A stretch of DNA of 64,000 bases, from contig CAVTPF010000018.1 of NCBI GenBank assembly GCA_963736525.1, positions 124,001 through 188,000 on the forward strand, written 5' to 3'. The notes below the pieces were generated by a model. That model had not been told where the DNA came from and made no database searches. It saw only the letters and a list, made by a program, of their open reading frames with translations. The stretch comes from Bog-473 sp963736525 (lineage in GTDB: Bacteria > Actinomycetota > Acidimicrobiia > Acidimicrobiales > RAAP-2). A program made the position numbers and the translations under genes. Positions 42,670 to 51,831 of the stretch are shown here, piece by piece (within the stretch, counting starts at the first letter, position 1; every line of letters starts with the position of its first letter).

Positions 42670-44058
42670 TCAGCGCGCCGGCACCATCGGGCGCTCGCCG
42701 GGCGCCGCGGCGGCGCCGGCGGCGATCATGTCGGCCTGGGCCTGGGCACCCTCGTCCGAGATGCGCAGCATCAGCGCGATGAGCATGTAGTTGGCCAACA
42801 GCGACGAGCCCCCGTAGGCGACGAAGGGCAGCGTGATGCCGGTGAAGGGGAGCAGCCGCACCACGCCCGCCATGATGAAGAAGGCCTGGAACCCGACGAT
42901 GAGCGTGAGCCCCGTGGCCATGAGGCGCGAGAAGTCCGAGCGCGCCGTCTGGGCGACTCGGAAGCCGGCGCCGACCAGGAGGATGAAGGCCATGACGACG
43001 GCGGCGCACCCCACCAGGCCCATCTCGGTGCCGATGGCGGCGAAGATCATGTCGCTGGTCAGCTCCGGGATCTGTCCCGCATAGTGGTCGAAGCCGAGGC
43101 CGGTGCCGCCGACTCCCCCCGACCCCATGCTGTACCAGGCCTGGGCGAGCTGGCTGTTGCCGGGGTTCTTCGCCGTCGGCCAGGGGTTCTGCCACTGCTC
43201 GACGCGCAGGTGCACCTGGCCGAAGTAGTGGGCGGCCACGAAGGCCCCCACGCCGAAGAGGACCAGGCCGAGCACCAGGTAACCCACCCGGCCCGTGGCG
43301 ATCCAGAGCAGGCCGATGAAGAGCACGAAGAGCAGGGCGGCGAAGCCGATGTCGTCCTCCAGTCCGATCACCGCCATGGCCGCGCCCCAGGCCACCAGGA
43401 TCGGCAGCAACGGACGCGGGTCGAGGATGAGCCGGTTCCCGACCTGGGCGGTCGGAATGGAGAGCAGCTCCTTGTTCTCCGCGAAGTAGGAAGCGAAGAA
43501 GATGCACAGAAGGATCTTGGAGAACTCGACCGGCTGGAACGAGAGGCTCCCGTAGTGCACCCACAGGCGCGCGCCGTACTCGGGGGAGAAGAACAGGGGC
43601 GCCACGAGCAGGACGCCGGCCAGCAGGAGCAGGAGGTAGCGGTAGCGCTCGAGGTCGCGCGAGTAGCGGACGACCAACAGCGTGAGGACGTAGAGGACCA
43701 CCCCGAGGGCGATCCAGCCGGCCTGCTGGCGCGCGTACGGCGGGTTCCAGCGGGCGATGATGACGTACCCGACGCCGTTGAGCAGCGCGGCGAGCGGGAG
43801 GATCACCGCGTTGGCGTTGGGAACGAGCCAACGGTTGGCCATGTGCGCAATCAGCGCCAGCCCGAGCACGATGCCGAGGAAGGCCCCGAGGTTGTCCGGG
43901 ATCTTCGACTTCTCGCCCAGGGCCGCGATGATGTAGAGCGCGACGATCAGCCCGGAGCCGAAGAGCAGCAGCCCCAGTTCGGTGCGTCGCTTGGGCTTGG
44001 GACCCCACACGTAGCGCGGCAACCTCGTGTGACGGGCTCGTGACGGCACCGGGCGCAT
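42670..44058 (-). CDS. SEDS-family peptidoglycan polymerase, FtsW/RodA-like
   Basis: A 462-residue SEDS protein, larger than the copy at 40611, with about twelve hydrophobic segments. Conserved parts: WVHYGSLSFQPVEFSKI, GLEDDIGFAALLF, GSGGVGGTGLGFDHYAGQIP and FTGITLPFVAYGGSSL. The LEDD replaces the usual QPDLG-type motif, as in the actinobacterial RodA of the pknB cluster, but here no pbpA, pknB or fha genes are near. The ATG at 44058 sits inside a TACGAT -10 box, so translation may instead begin at in-frame GTG 44049, leaderless, three residues shorter. Confidence 0.92.
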   Translation of the reverse strand: MRPVPSRARHTRLPRYVWGPKPKRRTELGLLLFGSGLIVALYIIAALGEKSKIPDNLGAFLGIVLGLALIAHMANRWLVPNANAVILPLAALLNGVGYVIIARWNPPYARQQAGWIALGVVLYVLTLLVVRYSRDLERYRYLLLLLAGVLLVAPLFFSPEYGARLWVHYGSLSFQPVEFSKILLCIFFASYFAENKELLSIPTAQVGNRLILDPRPLLPILVAWGAAMAVIGLEDDIGFAALLFVLFIGLLWIATGRVGYLVLGLVLFGVGAFVAAHYFGQVHLRVEQWQNPWPTAKNPGNSQLAQAWYSMGSGGVGGTGLGFDHYAGQIPELTSDMIFAAIGTEMGLVGCAAVVMAFILLVGAGFRVAQTARSDFSRLMATGLTLIVGFQAFFIMAGVVRLLPFTGITLPFVAYGGSSLLANYMLIALMLRISDEGAQAQADMIAAGAAAAPGERPMVPAR

Positions 44059-44062
44059 CGTA
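44057..44062 (-). promoter_or_regulatory. -10 box of the second SEDS gene
   Basis: TACGAT on the minus strand; GTG 44049 follows after seven bases in frame. The box contains the annotated ATG, which argues for the GTG start. Confidence 0.4.
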
Positions 44063-44073
44063 GTGGTGGGGGG

Positions 44074-44079
44074 TAGGAT
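44074..44079 (+). promoter_or_regulatory. Candidate -10 box of ppk
   Basis: TAGGAT gives a leader of about 40 bases before ATG 44126. It is back to back with the divergent SEDS promoter, 12 bases away. Confidence 0.4.
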
Positions 44080-44125
44080 CGGAACGACATCCCGCTCCGG
44101 CGCCGTGCCGCGCCGACTCCGTCCA

Positions 44126-46381
44126 ATGACCCAGACCCAGCCTCAGCCCCGACCCCAGGCGCAGCCCGCTGCAGTCTCCGGACCTCCAGCCGAGCCCCAG
44201 GACCTGCGTGCCGAGCCCGGGCACGAACGGCCCACCCCGCCCACCTACCAACAGATCGAGGCGTTCGGGTACCAGCGCTTCACCAATCGCGAGCAGTCGA
44301 GGCTCGACTTCGGGGCACGGCTGCTCGACCTGGCCGAGGACGACGGGCTGCCGCTGATGGAGCGGGCGAAGTTCCTCGCCATCTTCTCCGAGCTGCTCGA
44401 CGAGTTCTACCAGATTCGGGTCGCCGCCCTGGAGGACCAGGTTGCCGCCGGCGTGCGCACCCGTAGCGTCGACGGCCTCCGCCCCGGGGAGCAGCTGACC
44501 ATGATCAGGGGCCGGGTCGAGGAGCTGGTCCGGCGCCAGGACCACATCTTCTTGGACCTGATAGCCCCGGCCCTCGCGCAGGCCGGCATTCGCCTCTCGG
44601 ACTGGTCCTCGCTCGATGACGACGACCGCGAGCACCTCGTCGAGGTCTTCCAGCGACAGATCTACCCCGTCCTGACCCCGCTCGCCGTGGACCCCGGTCA
44701 CCCCTTCCCCTACATCTCGAACCTGTCGCTCAACCTCGTGGTCGAGGTGCAGGACCCCTCGTCGGGGGAGGGGCGCATCGCACGGGTCAAGGTGCCCCCC
44801 ACCCTGCCGCGCTTCGTGGTCATGCCCGACGGCGAGCGCTTCGTCCCGCTGGAGCAGGTGATCTCGGCCCACCTGGGCTCGCTGTTCCCGGGCATGACGA
44901 TCGGGCACCATCACGCCTTCCGGGTCACCCGCAACGCCGACCTGGCGCTCGAGGAGGACGAAGCGGACGACCTCCTGGTGGCGATCGAGATGGAGCTGCG
45001 CCGGCGCCGCTTCGGCAAGGCGCTCCGGCTCGAGATCGAGGCGGACATGGGCAAGGACCTGGCCGATCTGCTGGCCACCGAGCTCGAGGTGGGTGCCGAC
45101 GGCGTCTTCCGCGTCTCCGCCCCGCTCGACCTGAGCGGGTTGTGGGGCGTCTACGCGCTGGACCGACCGGACCTGCACGGCGAGACCTGGACGCCCATGA
45201 CGCCGCCCCGCCTGGCCACGGTCGCGCACGATCCGGCCGAGTTGTTCGCCATGCTGCGCGAGCGCGACGTGCTGGTGCACCATCCCTACGACTCGTTCGC
45301 CACGTCGGTCGAGGCCTTCGTCGCCCAGGCGGCGCAGGACCCGGCGGTGCTCGGGATCAAGCAGACGCTCTACCGCACCGGCGGCGACAGCCCCATCATG
45401 GCGGCGCTGATTCAGGCGGCGGAGAACGGCAAGCAGGTGGCGGCCATCGTCGAGCTGAAGGCGCGCTTCGACGAGGAGGCCAACATCGGGTGGGCGAGGG
45501 CGCTCGAAGAGGCGGGGGTGCACGTCGTCTACGGCATCGTGGGCCTCAAGACGCACTCCAAGACCGCGCTCGTGCTCCGCAAGGAGGACGACGGCGTCCG
45601 CACCTACTGCCACGTGGGCACCGGCAACTACAACTCCAAGACGGCGCGCACCTACGAGGACATCGGGTTGCTGACGTCGGACCCCGACATCGGTGCCGAC
45701 GTGGGGGAGCTGTTCAACTACCTGACCGGGTTCTCGCGGCACGCCGACTACCGCCAGATCCTCGTGTCGCCGGTGACCGTGCGCAAGCGCATCATGGCCA
45801 TGATCGAGGAGCAGGCCGACGCGGGACCGGCGGGCCGCATCGTCATGAAGCTCAACGGCCTGACCGACGCCAGCATGATCGACGCGCTCTACCGGGCGTC
45901 GGGCGCCGGTGTCGAGATCGACCTGGCGGTGCGGGGGCTGTGCCGCCTGCGCCCCGGCATCCCGGAGCTGTCCGAGCACATCCGGGTCCGTTCCATCGTC
46001 GGCAGCTTTCTCGAGCATTCGAGGATCTACCGCTTCGGTGGTTCCCCCGTCGACCCGGCGGCCGGGCCCGGTCTGCCCCTGAAGATCTTCATCGGCTCCG
46101 CCGACCTGATGGGCCGCAACCTCGACCGCCGGATTGAGGTCGTGGTGCCGGTGCGCGATCCGGAGCTCCAGGGTCGCCTCTTCGAGGTGCTCGACCTGGT
46201 CTTCGCCGACGAGACGAATGCGTGGGAGCTCGGTCCGGACCGGCGCTGGCGCCGCGTGCCGAACCGGCACGGCGTGAGCTCCCAGGAGCGGCTGAAGGAG
46301 CTGGCGCGCGAGCGGGCCCGCCGGCGTCTCGACACGGACCTGCGCGTCGCAGAGGGCGAAGAGGGCCGGCAACCCGCCTAG
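44126..46381 (+). CDS. ppk: Polyphosphate kinase 1
   Basis: A 751-residue enzyme that polymerises the terminal phosphate of ATP into polyphosphate. The N-terminal domain starts REQSRLDFGARLLDLAEDD after a Gln/Pro-rich stretch of about 50 residues. The catalytic domains show DPAVLGIKQTLYRTGGDSPI and the autophosphorylated His in VGLKTHSKTALVLR, with a second His in the CHVGTGNYN region. Length is normal for actinobacteria. ATG 44126 was chosen over upstream GTGs (44063 and later) that would add non-homologous sequence. Confidence 0.96.
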   Translation: MTQTQPQPRPQAQPAAVSGPPAEPQDLRAEPGHERPTPPTYQQIEAFGYQRFTNREQSRLDFGARLLDLAEDDGLPLMERAKFLAIFSELLDEFYQIRVAALEDQVAAGVRTRSVDGLRPGEQLTMIRGRVEELVRRQDHIFLDLIAPALAQAGIRLSDWSSLDDDDREHLVEVFQRQIYPVLTPLAVDPGHPFPYISNLSLNLVVEVQDPSSGEGRIARVKVPPTLPRFVVMPDGERFVPLEQVISAHLGSLFPGMTIGHHHAFRVTRNADLALEEDEADDLLVAIEMELRRRRFGKALRLEIEADMGKDLADLLATELEVGADGVFRVSAPLDLSGLWGVYALDRPDLHGETWTPMTPPRLATVAHDPAELFAMLRERDVLVHHPYDSFATSVEAFVAQAAQDPAVLGIKQTLYRTGGDSPIMAALIQAAENGKQVAAIVELKARFDEEANIGWARALEEAGVHVVYGIVGLKTHSKTALVLRKEDDGVRTYCHVGTGNYNSKTARTYEDIGLLTSDPDIGADVGELFNYLTGFSRHADYRQILVSPVTVRKRIMAMIEEQADAGPAGRIVMKLNGLTDASMIDALYRASGAGVEIDLAVRGLCRLRPGIPELSEHIRVRSIVGSFLEHSRIYRFGGSPVDPAAGPGLPLKIFIGSADLMGRNLDRRIEVVVPVRDPELQGRLFEVLDLVFADETNAWELGPDRRWRRVPNRHGVSSQERLKELARERARRRLDTDLRVAEGEEGRQPA

Positions 46382-46417
46382 CGAGACCCAAACCGCCCGG
46401 TCGCCGCCGTGCGCCGG

Positions 46418-46423
46418 TACCAT
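46418..46423 (+). promoter_or_regulatory. -10 box of the GT87 gene (leaderless)
   Basis: TACCAT followed by eight bases and then ATG 46432. Confidence 0.45.
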
Positions 46424-46431
46424 CCTTCGCC

Positions 46432-47667
46432 ATGGCGAGGGATGCTCTGGTGCAGCGCATGCGTGCGTTCGCCGGGGCCCGCGGCTGGGCCCTCCCCGTC
46501 GCGTCGGGCGTGGTGACGGTCGTCGGCGCCACGGTCCTCGCCCTCGTCCACCAGCAGCTGGACCTGGGCACGTACCTGCTGGGCGGGGCCCACGCCTCCA
46601 CCAACGACCTCTTCAGCGTCACCTACCCGACCGACCACCTCGGCTTCACCTACCCGCCCTTCTCGGCGCTCCTGTTCGCACCGGTGGCGCACTTCCCGCT
46701 CCGGGTCTGCGACGTCGTCTTCTCGTGGGTCAACCTGGCCGCGCTGTTCGCGCTGATCGCCGTGAGCCTGCGCGCCGTGTGCGCCGGGCTCGAGCGACGG
46801 ACGGTCCTGTGGTGGGCGCTCCTCCTCGTGCTGCCGGTCTTCCTGTTCGACCCGGTGCGGCAGACCTTCCTCCTCGGTCAGGTCAACATCATCCTGGCCC
46901 TCATGGTGGTGGCCGACATGACGATGGACCTGCCGTTGCCCCGTGGCGTCCTGGTCGGGCTGGCGGCCGCCATCAAGGTGACACCCCTCATCCTCATTCC
47001 CTACCTCTTCCTGACCCGGCAGGGCCGCTCGGGCGTCCGCGCCGCCGCCACCTTCTTGGCCGCCGCCCTCCTCGCCGCCGCCGTCAACGCCTCCACGTCG
47101 TGGTCGTACTGGACGCACTACATCCGCGACCCGCAGCGCGCCGGCAACCTGGCGTGGGTCGGCAACCAGGGCCTGGTCGGCGCGCTCGAGCGCATGGTGG
47201 GCCACACCGTGACCACCTCGACGACGTTCGCGATCGTGGTCAGCGCGGGCGTCGTCGGTCTCGCCGTGGCCACCGGGGCGTACCGCCGGTCGTCGCCGGT
47301 CCTCGGGCTCCTCGTCGTGGAGGCCACCGAGTCGCTCGCCAGTCCGGTGTCGTGGTCGCACCACTTCATTTGGCTCGTCCTGCTGGTGGCGTGGCTGGCG
47401 CTGGCCGAGGACCGGCCGCGCTACGGGGAATGGTATGGGCTGGCCGTCGCCGTGCTCCTGTGGGCCGCGCCCGCCTGGTGGGTCCCCCACGGTCCGAACG
47501 TGACCTTCGCCGGACGTGGCTGGCTGATGCCGCTCGCCGACTGCGACGCCCTGCTCTTCATCGTGCTGGTGATCGGTGCGGGCATTCGCGTGGTTCGGCG
47601 TCGCTCGCCGGTCACGTCGCCCCTCGTCGGCCGGAGAGCGATTGCTCCGACGGGCGCCGGGAGCTGA
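46432..47667 (+). CDS. Polyprenol-phosphate-mannose-dependent mannosyltransferase-like (GT87/GT-C)
   Basis: A 411-residue membrane protein with about ten spans of the GT87 family, which in mycobacteria includes PimE and arabinan/mannan enzymes that use polyprenol-phosphate mannose outside the membrane. Family features are an early acidic loop and the YPPFSALLFAPVAHFP segment, GQVNIILALMVV, AAIKVTPLILIPYLF and SPVSWSHHFIW. A donor could be made by the ppm1-like gene at 50986 and acceptors by the pgsA-patA-pimA genes; this link is inference. Confidence 0.85.
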   Translation: MARDALVQRMRAFAGARGWALPVASGVVTVVGATVLALVHQQLDLGTYLLGGAHASTNDLFSVTYPTDHLGFTYPPFSALLFAPVAHFPLRVCDVVFSWVNLAALFALIAVSLRAVCAGLERRTVLWWALLLVLPVFLFDPVRQTFLLGQVNIILALMVVADMTMDLPLPRGVLVGLAAAIKVTPLILIPYLFLTRQGRSGVRAAATFLAAALLAAAVNASTSWSYWTHYIRDPQRAGNLAWVGNQGLVGALERMVGHTVTTSTTFAIVVSAGVVGLAVATGAYRRSSPVLGLLVVEATESLASPVSWSHHFIWLVLLVAWLALAEDRPRYGEWYGLAVAVLLWAAPAWWVPHGPNVTFAGRGWLMPLADCDALLFIVLVIGAGIRVVRRRSPVTSPLVGRRAIAPTGAGS

Positions 47668-47691
47668 ACCGCCGCACGGGCGCCGCCGCGC

Positions 47692-48402
47692 TCAGGCGCG
47701 CCGCGCCGGGTCGGGCTCGCAGACGAGCACGACGGTGTGCGACCCCCGGTCGATCCGGCTCGCCGCGGCGGGCGTCGCGTGGACGACATGCCAGCCGGTG
47801 ACGACCATGAGCTTGTCCGGGTCCCCGGGGCGGAGCTCGGTGCGCCGGGGCTCGCCGATCACCGCACGGGAGGCGTCGGTGGCGGAACGGAGCACCCGCG
47901 CCGCCGCGCCCGGCTCCGGCGACACCCAGAAGTCGGCGACCAGCGCGCTCCCGGCGGGGGCGCGGGCCCGCAGCGTGTCGCACAGCGATGCGGTCTCCTC
48001 CAGGGTGAGACCGGAGAGGAGCGCCTCACAGACGAAGAGGGAGGGCGCGCCCGGATCGTGCCCGGCGGCGTCCAGCGCCGCCCCGAGGTCGGCGCGCCGC
48101 AGGTCGATCCCCACCGCGGTGACGGAGGGCGGCGACAAGCCGAGCGCGTCGAGGCGGTATCGCTTGTCGGCCAGCGTCGTCGGCAGGTCGACCTCGAACC
48201 AGCGGACCGCCGCGCTGCCGAAGCGCAGGGCTCGGCCGTCGTAGCCGGCTCCGACGAGGACCACCTGGTCGACCCCTCGCCCGAGCGCCCGGGCCACCTC
48301 GCTGTCGACGACCCTGGTCCGCTCCGCCGTCGCGGTGGAACGCCCGAGTGGCCCGGCGAGGCGGCCGGCCACGTCGTGATAGAGGCGGCGCTCTCCCTCC
48401 AC
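47692..48402 (-). CDS. SAM-dependent methyltransferase (TIGR00027/LCMT-like)
   Basis: At least 236 residues of a class I methyltransferase. The SAM-binding motif is VVLVGAGYDGRALRF, followed by WFEVDLPTTLADKRY and a conserved FVCEALLSGL segment. The first ATG/GTG is GTG 48402, but the frame continues upstream with sequence resembling family N-termini (RRPSVAARLLAAQRARLAR). The only in-frame start after the preceding stop is CTG 48498, overlapping that stop as CTGA, which would give 268 residues. The substrate is unknown. Confidence 0.82.
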   Translation of the reverse strand: MEGERRLYHDVAGRLAGPLGRSTATAERTRVVDSEVARALGRGVDQVVLVGAGYDGRALRFGSAAVRWFEVDLPTTLADKRYRLDALGLSPPSVTAVGIDLRRADLGAALDAAGHDPGAPSLFVCEALLSGLTLEETASLCDTLRARAPAGSALVADFWVSPEPGAAARVLRSATDASRAVIGEPRRTELRPGDPDKLMVVTGWHVVHATPAAASRIDRGSHTVVLVCEPDPARRA

Positions 48403-48494
48403 GTCGCCCCCCGGGGTGGAGGGGCGCGTGCGGGCCAGGCGCGCCCGCTGGGCGGCGAGGAGGCGGGCGGCGACCGACGGCCGCCTCAGAGCGT

Positions 48495-49598
48495 TCAGGA
48501 GGTGATCGCCTTGGCGCGGGCGGTCGCCCTGGGGTGCCCGACGCGCAGGGAGACGTAGGAGGCGCCGCCAAAGGGGATGGGCAGCCAGAAGTTCACGAGG
48601 CGCCAGCTGAGGACGCCGGCCGCGGCCACACCCCCCGGGACCCCGAAGCCCTTCAGCACCGCGACGATCGTGAGCTCAATGACGCCGAGGCCGCTCGGCG
48701 TCAGCGGGATGACGGCGAGGATGTTCGCCAGCCCGTAGCCCACGAGCACGTCGATGGGCGAGATACGCGCGCCGAAGGCCAGGAGGAAGACCCACAGCGA
48801 CGCGGCATCGAGGAGCCAGTTGGCCGCGGCCCACGTGCCGGCCCGGGTGACCAGCTCGGGGCTCGAGTAGAGGATCTTCATGCGGTCAGCCACCTTCTGC
48901 ACCAGCGAGGTCACCGTCTCGGCCTTGACGAAGGGGAGCCGGTCGGCCACCTTGCGCAGGAACATGGCCGCGTGCTTCTCGCCCCGCGTGAGCAGGAGCA
49001 CCACCGCGGCGAAGATCGCCAGGAGCAGCACGCCCAGAAGGGCGGCGAACCCGTAGAGCGGGTTGTAGCCCTGCAGCGGGATGGAGATGAGCAGCGACAG
49101 CCAGAAGATGAGGTTCAGCACGACGGCCGACCCGATGCCCTGGGTGGCCAGCCCGAAGGCCGCCGTGCTGCCCGAGACGCCCGACTCGGTCAAGAGCCGG
49201 TAGCTGGCCGCCGTGCCCGGCACGGTGCCGCCGGGCAGGGTGTGGCTGATGGCCAGCGCCCACATGTTGATGCGGAAGATGCGGAACCGGCCGGGCGCGC
49301 CGGGGGACAGGACGGTGCGGGTCAGCTCGGCGTAGGCGATCAGCGCCGCCACCTCCAGCAGCGTGCCGAGGATGAGCCACAAGAAGTTGAGGTGGCTGAG
49401 CTGGTGGAACTCCCGGCGCGCGCTGGCGAGCTCGGGCAGCAGGATGTACTCGCCGACGAAGAAGAGGAAGAGCACCATCACGGTGATCTTCACGTTGCGC
49501 GGCAGCAGTTGGCGCCGGGCTCTCGGCGGCTCCGGGGGCTGCTCCGCCTGGGGTTGCGGTTCGGGGTCCCCCGGCTCCACCTGCTCCATCACCCTCAT
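48495..49598 (-). CDS. Flippase-like integral membrane protein (LPG-synthase TM/UPF0104 family)
   Basis: A 367-residue protein with about eight spans, paralogous to the one at 1306-2475. The family motif appears as IPLTPSGLGVIELTIV. A short Pro/Glu/Gln-rich cytoplasmic N-terminus is followed by LPRNVKITVMVLFLFFVG. No synthase domain is fused. ATG 49598 or ATG 49589 may be used. It is followed by the methyltransferase gene (overlap if CTG 48498 is the start) and is divergent from the AI-2E-type transporter. A role in moving lipid-linked material is inference. Confidence 0.85.
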   Translation of the reverse strand: MRVMEQVEPGDPEPQPQAEQPPEPPRARRQLLPRNVKITVMVLFLFFVGEYILLPELASARREFHQLSHLNFLWLILGTLLEVAALIAYAELTRTVLSPGAPGRFRIFRINMWALAISHTLPGGTVPGTAASYRLLTESGVSGSTAAFGLATQGIGSAVVLNLIFWLSLLISIPLQGYNPLYGFAALLGVLLLAIFAAVVLLLTRGEKHAAMFLRKVADRLPFVKAETVTSLVQKVADRMKILYSSPELVTRAGTWAAANWLLDAASLWVFLLAFGARISPIDVLVGYGLANILAVIPLTPSGLGVIELTIVAVLKGFGVPGGVAAAGVLSWRLVNFWLPIPFGGASYVSLRVGHPRATARAKAITS

Positions 49599-49661
49599 GC
49601 TTGCACGTCCACTCCACCCGCAAGCGCTTCTCCGCAGGGGAAAAGCTGCCAAGCTTGTCCA

Positions 49662-50828
49662 ATGGCCGCGGAGTCTCCCGACACCTGGCGGTCCAAGCTC
49701 TCGGGCAGCGCGGACCGCCGGGGGATCCCGCTGGGCACCATCGTCGTGTCGGTGGTCGTCGTCATCGGGCTGCTCGACCTCAATGCCGCCGTCATCTTGG
49801 GGCTGTGGACCCTCCGGACGATCGTGGTCTACGTCATCATCGCCTTCTTCTTCACGCTCCTCATGACGCCTGCCACGCGGTTCTTGCGCAAGCGAGGGAT
49901 GAGCCACGGGGGCGCCACCCTCCTGGTGTTCCTGGTCGCGGCGGTGGTGCTCATCGGGCTCGTCTATCTCTTCACCGAGCCGCTCGTGACGGCCGCCATC
50001 CACTTCGGCAAGCAGGTGCCCACCCTGGTCAGGGAGGCCAAGAAGGGCCACGGTCCGCTCGGCCGGCTCGTCTTCCGGCTGCACCTGCAGAAGTACCTGT
50101 CCGAGGGATCGACCAAGATCACCTCGCAGATCACCAAGGTGCTGAAGCCGGCCACCGCGTTCTCCGTCGGCGCGGCGGCGGTGTCGACGCTCGTCGCCAT
50201 CGTGACCATCGCGATCCTGACCTTCTTCACCATGCTCGAGGCCCCGCGCATGTGGGCCGGGTTCCTGCACCTCTTCCGGCCCGCCACGGCGGACCGCCTG
50301 CGCCGCGTGGTCGACGAGACCATCGGCTCGGTGACCGGCTACATGCTCGGGAACGGGCTCACCTCGGTCATCGCCGGCGTGATCTCGGGCGTCACGCTGG
50401 CCATCCTCGGGGTGCCCTTCGCGCTGTTGCTCGGCGTCTTCGTGGCGCTGGTCGACCTGCTGCCCCTCGTGGGAGGGCTGCTCGCCGGCGTCCCGGTGGT
50501 GGTCATCGCGGCCATCCACTCGGTGCCGGCCGGCATCGTCATGCTGATCGTGTTCCTCGTGTACCAGCAGATCGAGAACCACGTCCTGAACCCCATCATC
50601 ATGAGCAGGACGGTCCAGCTGAACCCCTTCTGGGTGCTCATCGCGGTCCTCGTGGGGGCCACGCTGGGTGGCCGGGTGGCCGGAGGGCTGGGCACGTTCG
50701 TGGGCGCGTTGGTGGGCATCCCCTTCGGCGGGGCCCTCCAGGTCATCGTGCGCGAACTGCGCCGGGGCCCCGATGCGGTTGTGGGGCCGGCCGGATCGGC
50801 GACGGTGGCCGACCCGTCCGACATCTGA
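49662..50828 (+). CDS. AI-2E family transporter (PF01594-type)
   Basis: A 388-residue membrane protein with about eight spans. The family is named after E. coli TqsA (autoinducer-2 export), but most members have unknown or different substrates, such as Na+/H+ exchange. Conserved parts: FFFTLLMTPATRFLRKRG, GLTSVIAGVISGVTLAILGVPF and the C-terminal YQQIENHVLNPIIMSRTVQL. ATG 49662 has no clear ribosome site. A 6-bp hairpin with a CTGC loop (50851-50866) follows and may terminate it. Confidence 0.9.
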   Translation: MAAESPDTWRSKLSGSADRRGIPLGTIVVSVVVVIGLLDLNAAVILGLWTLRTIVVYVIIAFFFTLLMTPATRFLRKRGMSHGGATLLVFLVAAVVLIGLVYLFTEPLVTAAIHFGKQVPTLVREAKKGHGPLGRLVFRLHLQKYLSEGSTKITSQITKVLKPATAFSVGAAAVSTLVAIVTIAILTFFTMLEAPRMWAGFLHLFRPATADRLRRVVDETIGSVTGYMLGNGLTSVIAGVISGVTLAILGVPFALLLGVFVALVDLLPLVGGLLAGVPVVVIAAIHSVPAGIVMLIVFLVYQQIENHVLNPIIMSRTVQLNPFWVLIAVLVGATLGGRVAGGLGTFVGALVGIPFGGALQVIVRELRRGPDAVVGPAGSATVADPSDI

Positions 50829-50850
50829 GGTCGCCTCCGGGCCACGCCGC

Positions 50851-50866
50851 CCTGGCCTGCGCCAGG
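50851..50866 (+). terminator. Small hairpin after the AI-2E transporter gene
   Basis: CCTGGC-CTGC-GCCAGG: a perfect 6-bp stem with a 4-base loop, 22 bases past the stop and without a U-run. Confidence 0.35.
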
Positions 50867-50973
50867 CACGGATCACGGGGGGCGCAGCCCAGCCCCGAAG
50901 GCGCAGCTCAGGTACGAGAACCGGTTCCGCCCGCCGCGTCGACCCGCGCCCCGGCCGATCCGGCGGAAACCCC

Positions 50974-50979
50974 TAGAAT
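50974..50979 (+). promoter_or_regulatory. -10 box of the polyprenol-mannose synthase gene (leaderless)
   Basis: TAGAAT followed by six bases and then ATG 50986. Confidence 0.5.
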
Positions 50980-50985
50980 GCCAGC

Positions 50986-51831
50986 ATGCGCCCGCTGGTG
51001 ATCATCCCGACGTACAACGAGTCGGAGAACATCGAGCGCATGATCCATCGGATCCACGAGTGCCTGCCCAAGGCCGGGGTCCTCGTGGTCGACGACGGGA
51101 GCCCTGACGGCACCGCCGAGTTGGTGCAGGCGGTCGCGGCCGAGCTGCCCGACGTCTCTCTGCTCGCCCGCAGCGGCAAGTCGGGGCTCGGGAGTGCGTA
51201 CCGGGCGGGCTTCGCGTGGGGTCTCGAGCGCGGCTACGACACCTTTGTCGAGATCGACGCCGACTTCTCCCACGACCCCGCCGCGCTGCCTTCCCTCGTG
51301 GCGCCCATCGAGTTGGGCTTCGACGTCTCCATCGGTTCGCGCTATGTCGAGGGCGGATCCATCCCGAACTGGGCCTGGCACCGTCATCTCCTCTCGCGCG
51401 GCGGCAACGTCTACGCCGCGGCCGTGCTCGGGTTGGGTGTGACGGACTCCACGGCGGGGTACCGCGCCTACTCGGCGCGCATCCTGAGCCGCCTCGACCT
51501 CGACCGCATGCGGGCCGAGGGTTACGGCTTCCAGATCGAAATGACGTACCGGTCCAAGGAGCACGGTGCCGCCATCACCGAGGTGCCGATCAGCTTCGTG
51601 GACCGGGCGGCCGGCGAGTCGAAGATGTCGTCGGTCATCGTGGTCGAGGCGCTGGGGCTCGTGACCTGGTGGGGACTGGGCCGGCTGTTTCGGGGCGTGC
51701 GCCGCGCCGTCGTGCGCGGCCGGAGGGGACGATCGGCTGGCGGCGTGCACGGAGGCGGTGTGGCGGGCAACGGCAGCGAGCCCGGCACCGAGAACGGTGC
51801 CGGGGAGCCCGTCCGCTCGACACGGTCGTGA
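50986..51831 (+). CDS. ppm1: Polyprenol monophosphomannose synthase-like GT2
   Basis: A 281-residue GT2 enzyme that moves mannose from GDP-mannose to polyprenol phosphate on the cytoplasmic membrane face. Visible are LVIIPTYNESENIERMI, VVDDGSPDGT, the metal motif EIDADFSHDP and SRYVEGGSIPNW-type acceptor region. Unlike mycobacterial Ppm1 of some species, no acyltransferase domain is fused. The last 50 residues are a Gly/Arg/Ser-rich tail. Its stop overlaps the response-regulator GTG. It would feed GT-C enzymes such as the GT87 at 46432. Confidence 0.9.
   Translation: MRPLVIIPTYNESENIERMIHRIHECLPKAGVLVVDDGSPDGTAELVQAVAAELPDVSLLARSGKSGLGSAYRAGFAWGLERGYDTFVEIDADFSHDPAALPSLVAPIELGFDVSIGSRYVEGGSIPNWAWHRHLLSRGGNVYAAAVLGLGVTDSTAGYRAYSARILSRLDLDRMRAEGYGFQIEMTYRSKEHGAAITEVPISFVDRAAGESKMSSVIVVEALGLVTWWGLGRLFRGVRRAVVRGRRGRSAGGVHGGGVAGNGSEPGTENGAGEPVRSTRS

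Noticed and set aside
42476..46423. 1315-codon open frame on the minus strand across the SEDS gene and ppk
   Set aside because: It runs antisense to ppk and in another frame of the SEDS gene, with a Pro/Arg/His-biased composition. Long antisense frames are expected at this GC content.
48495..50876. Extension of the flippase-like gene to a 793-codon ORF
   Set aside because: The part upstream of 49598 is antisense to the AI-2E transporter gene; the true protein starts at MRVMEQVE.
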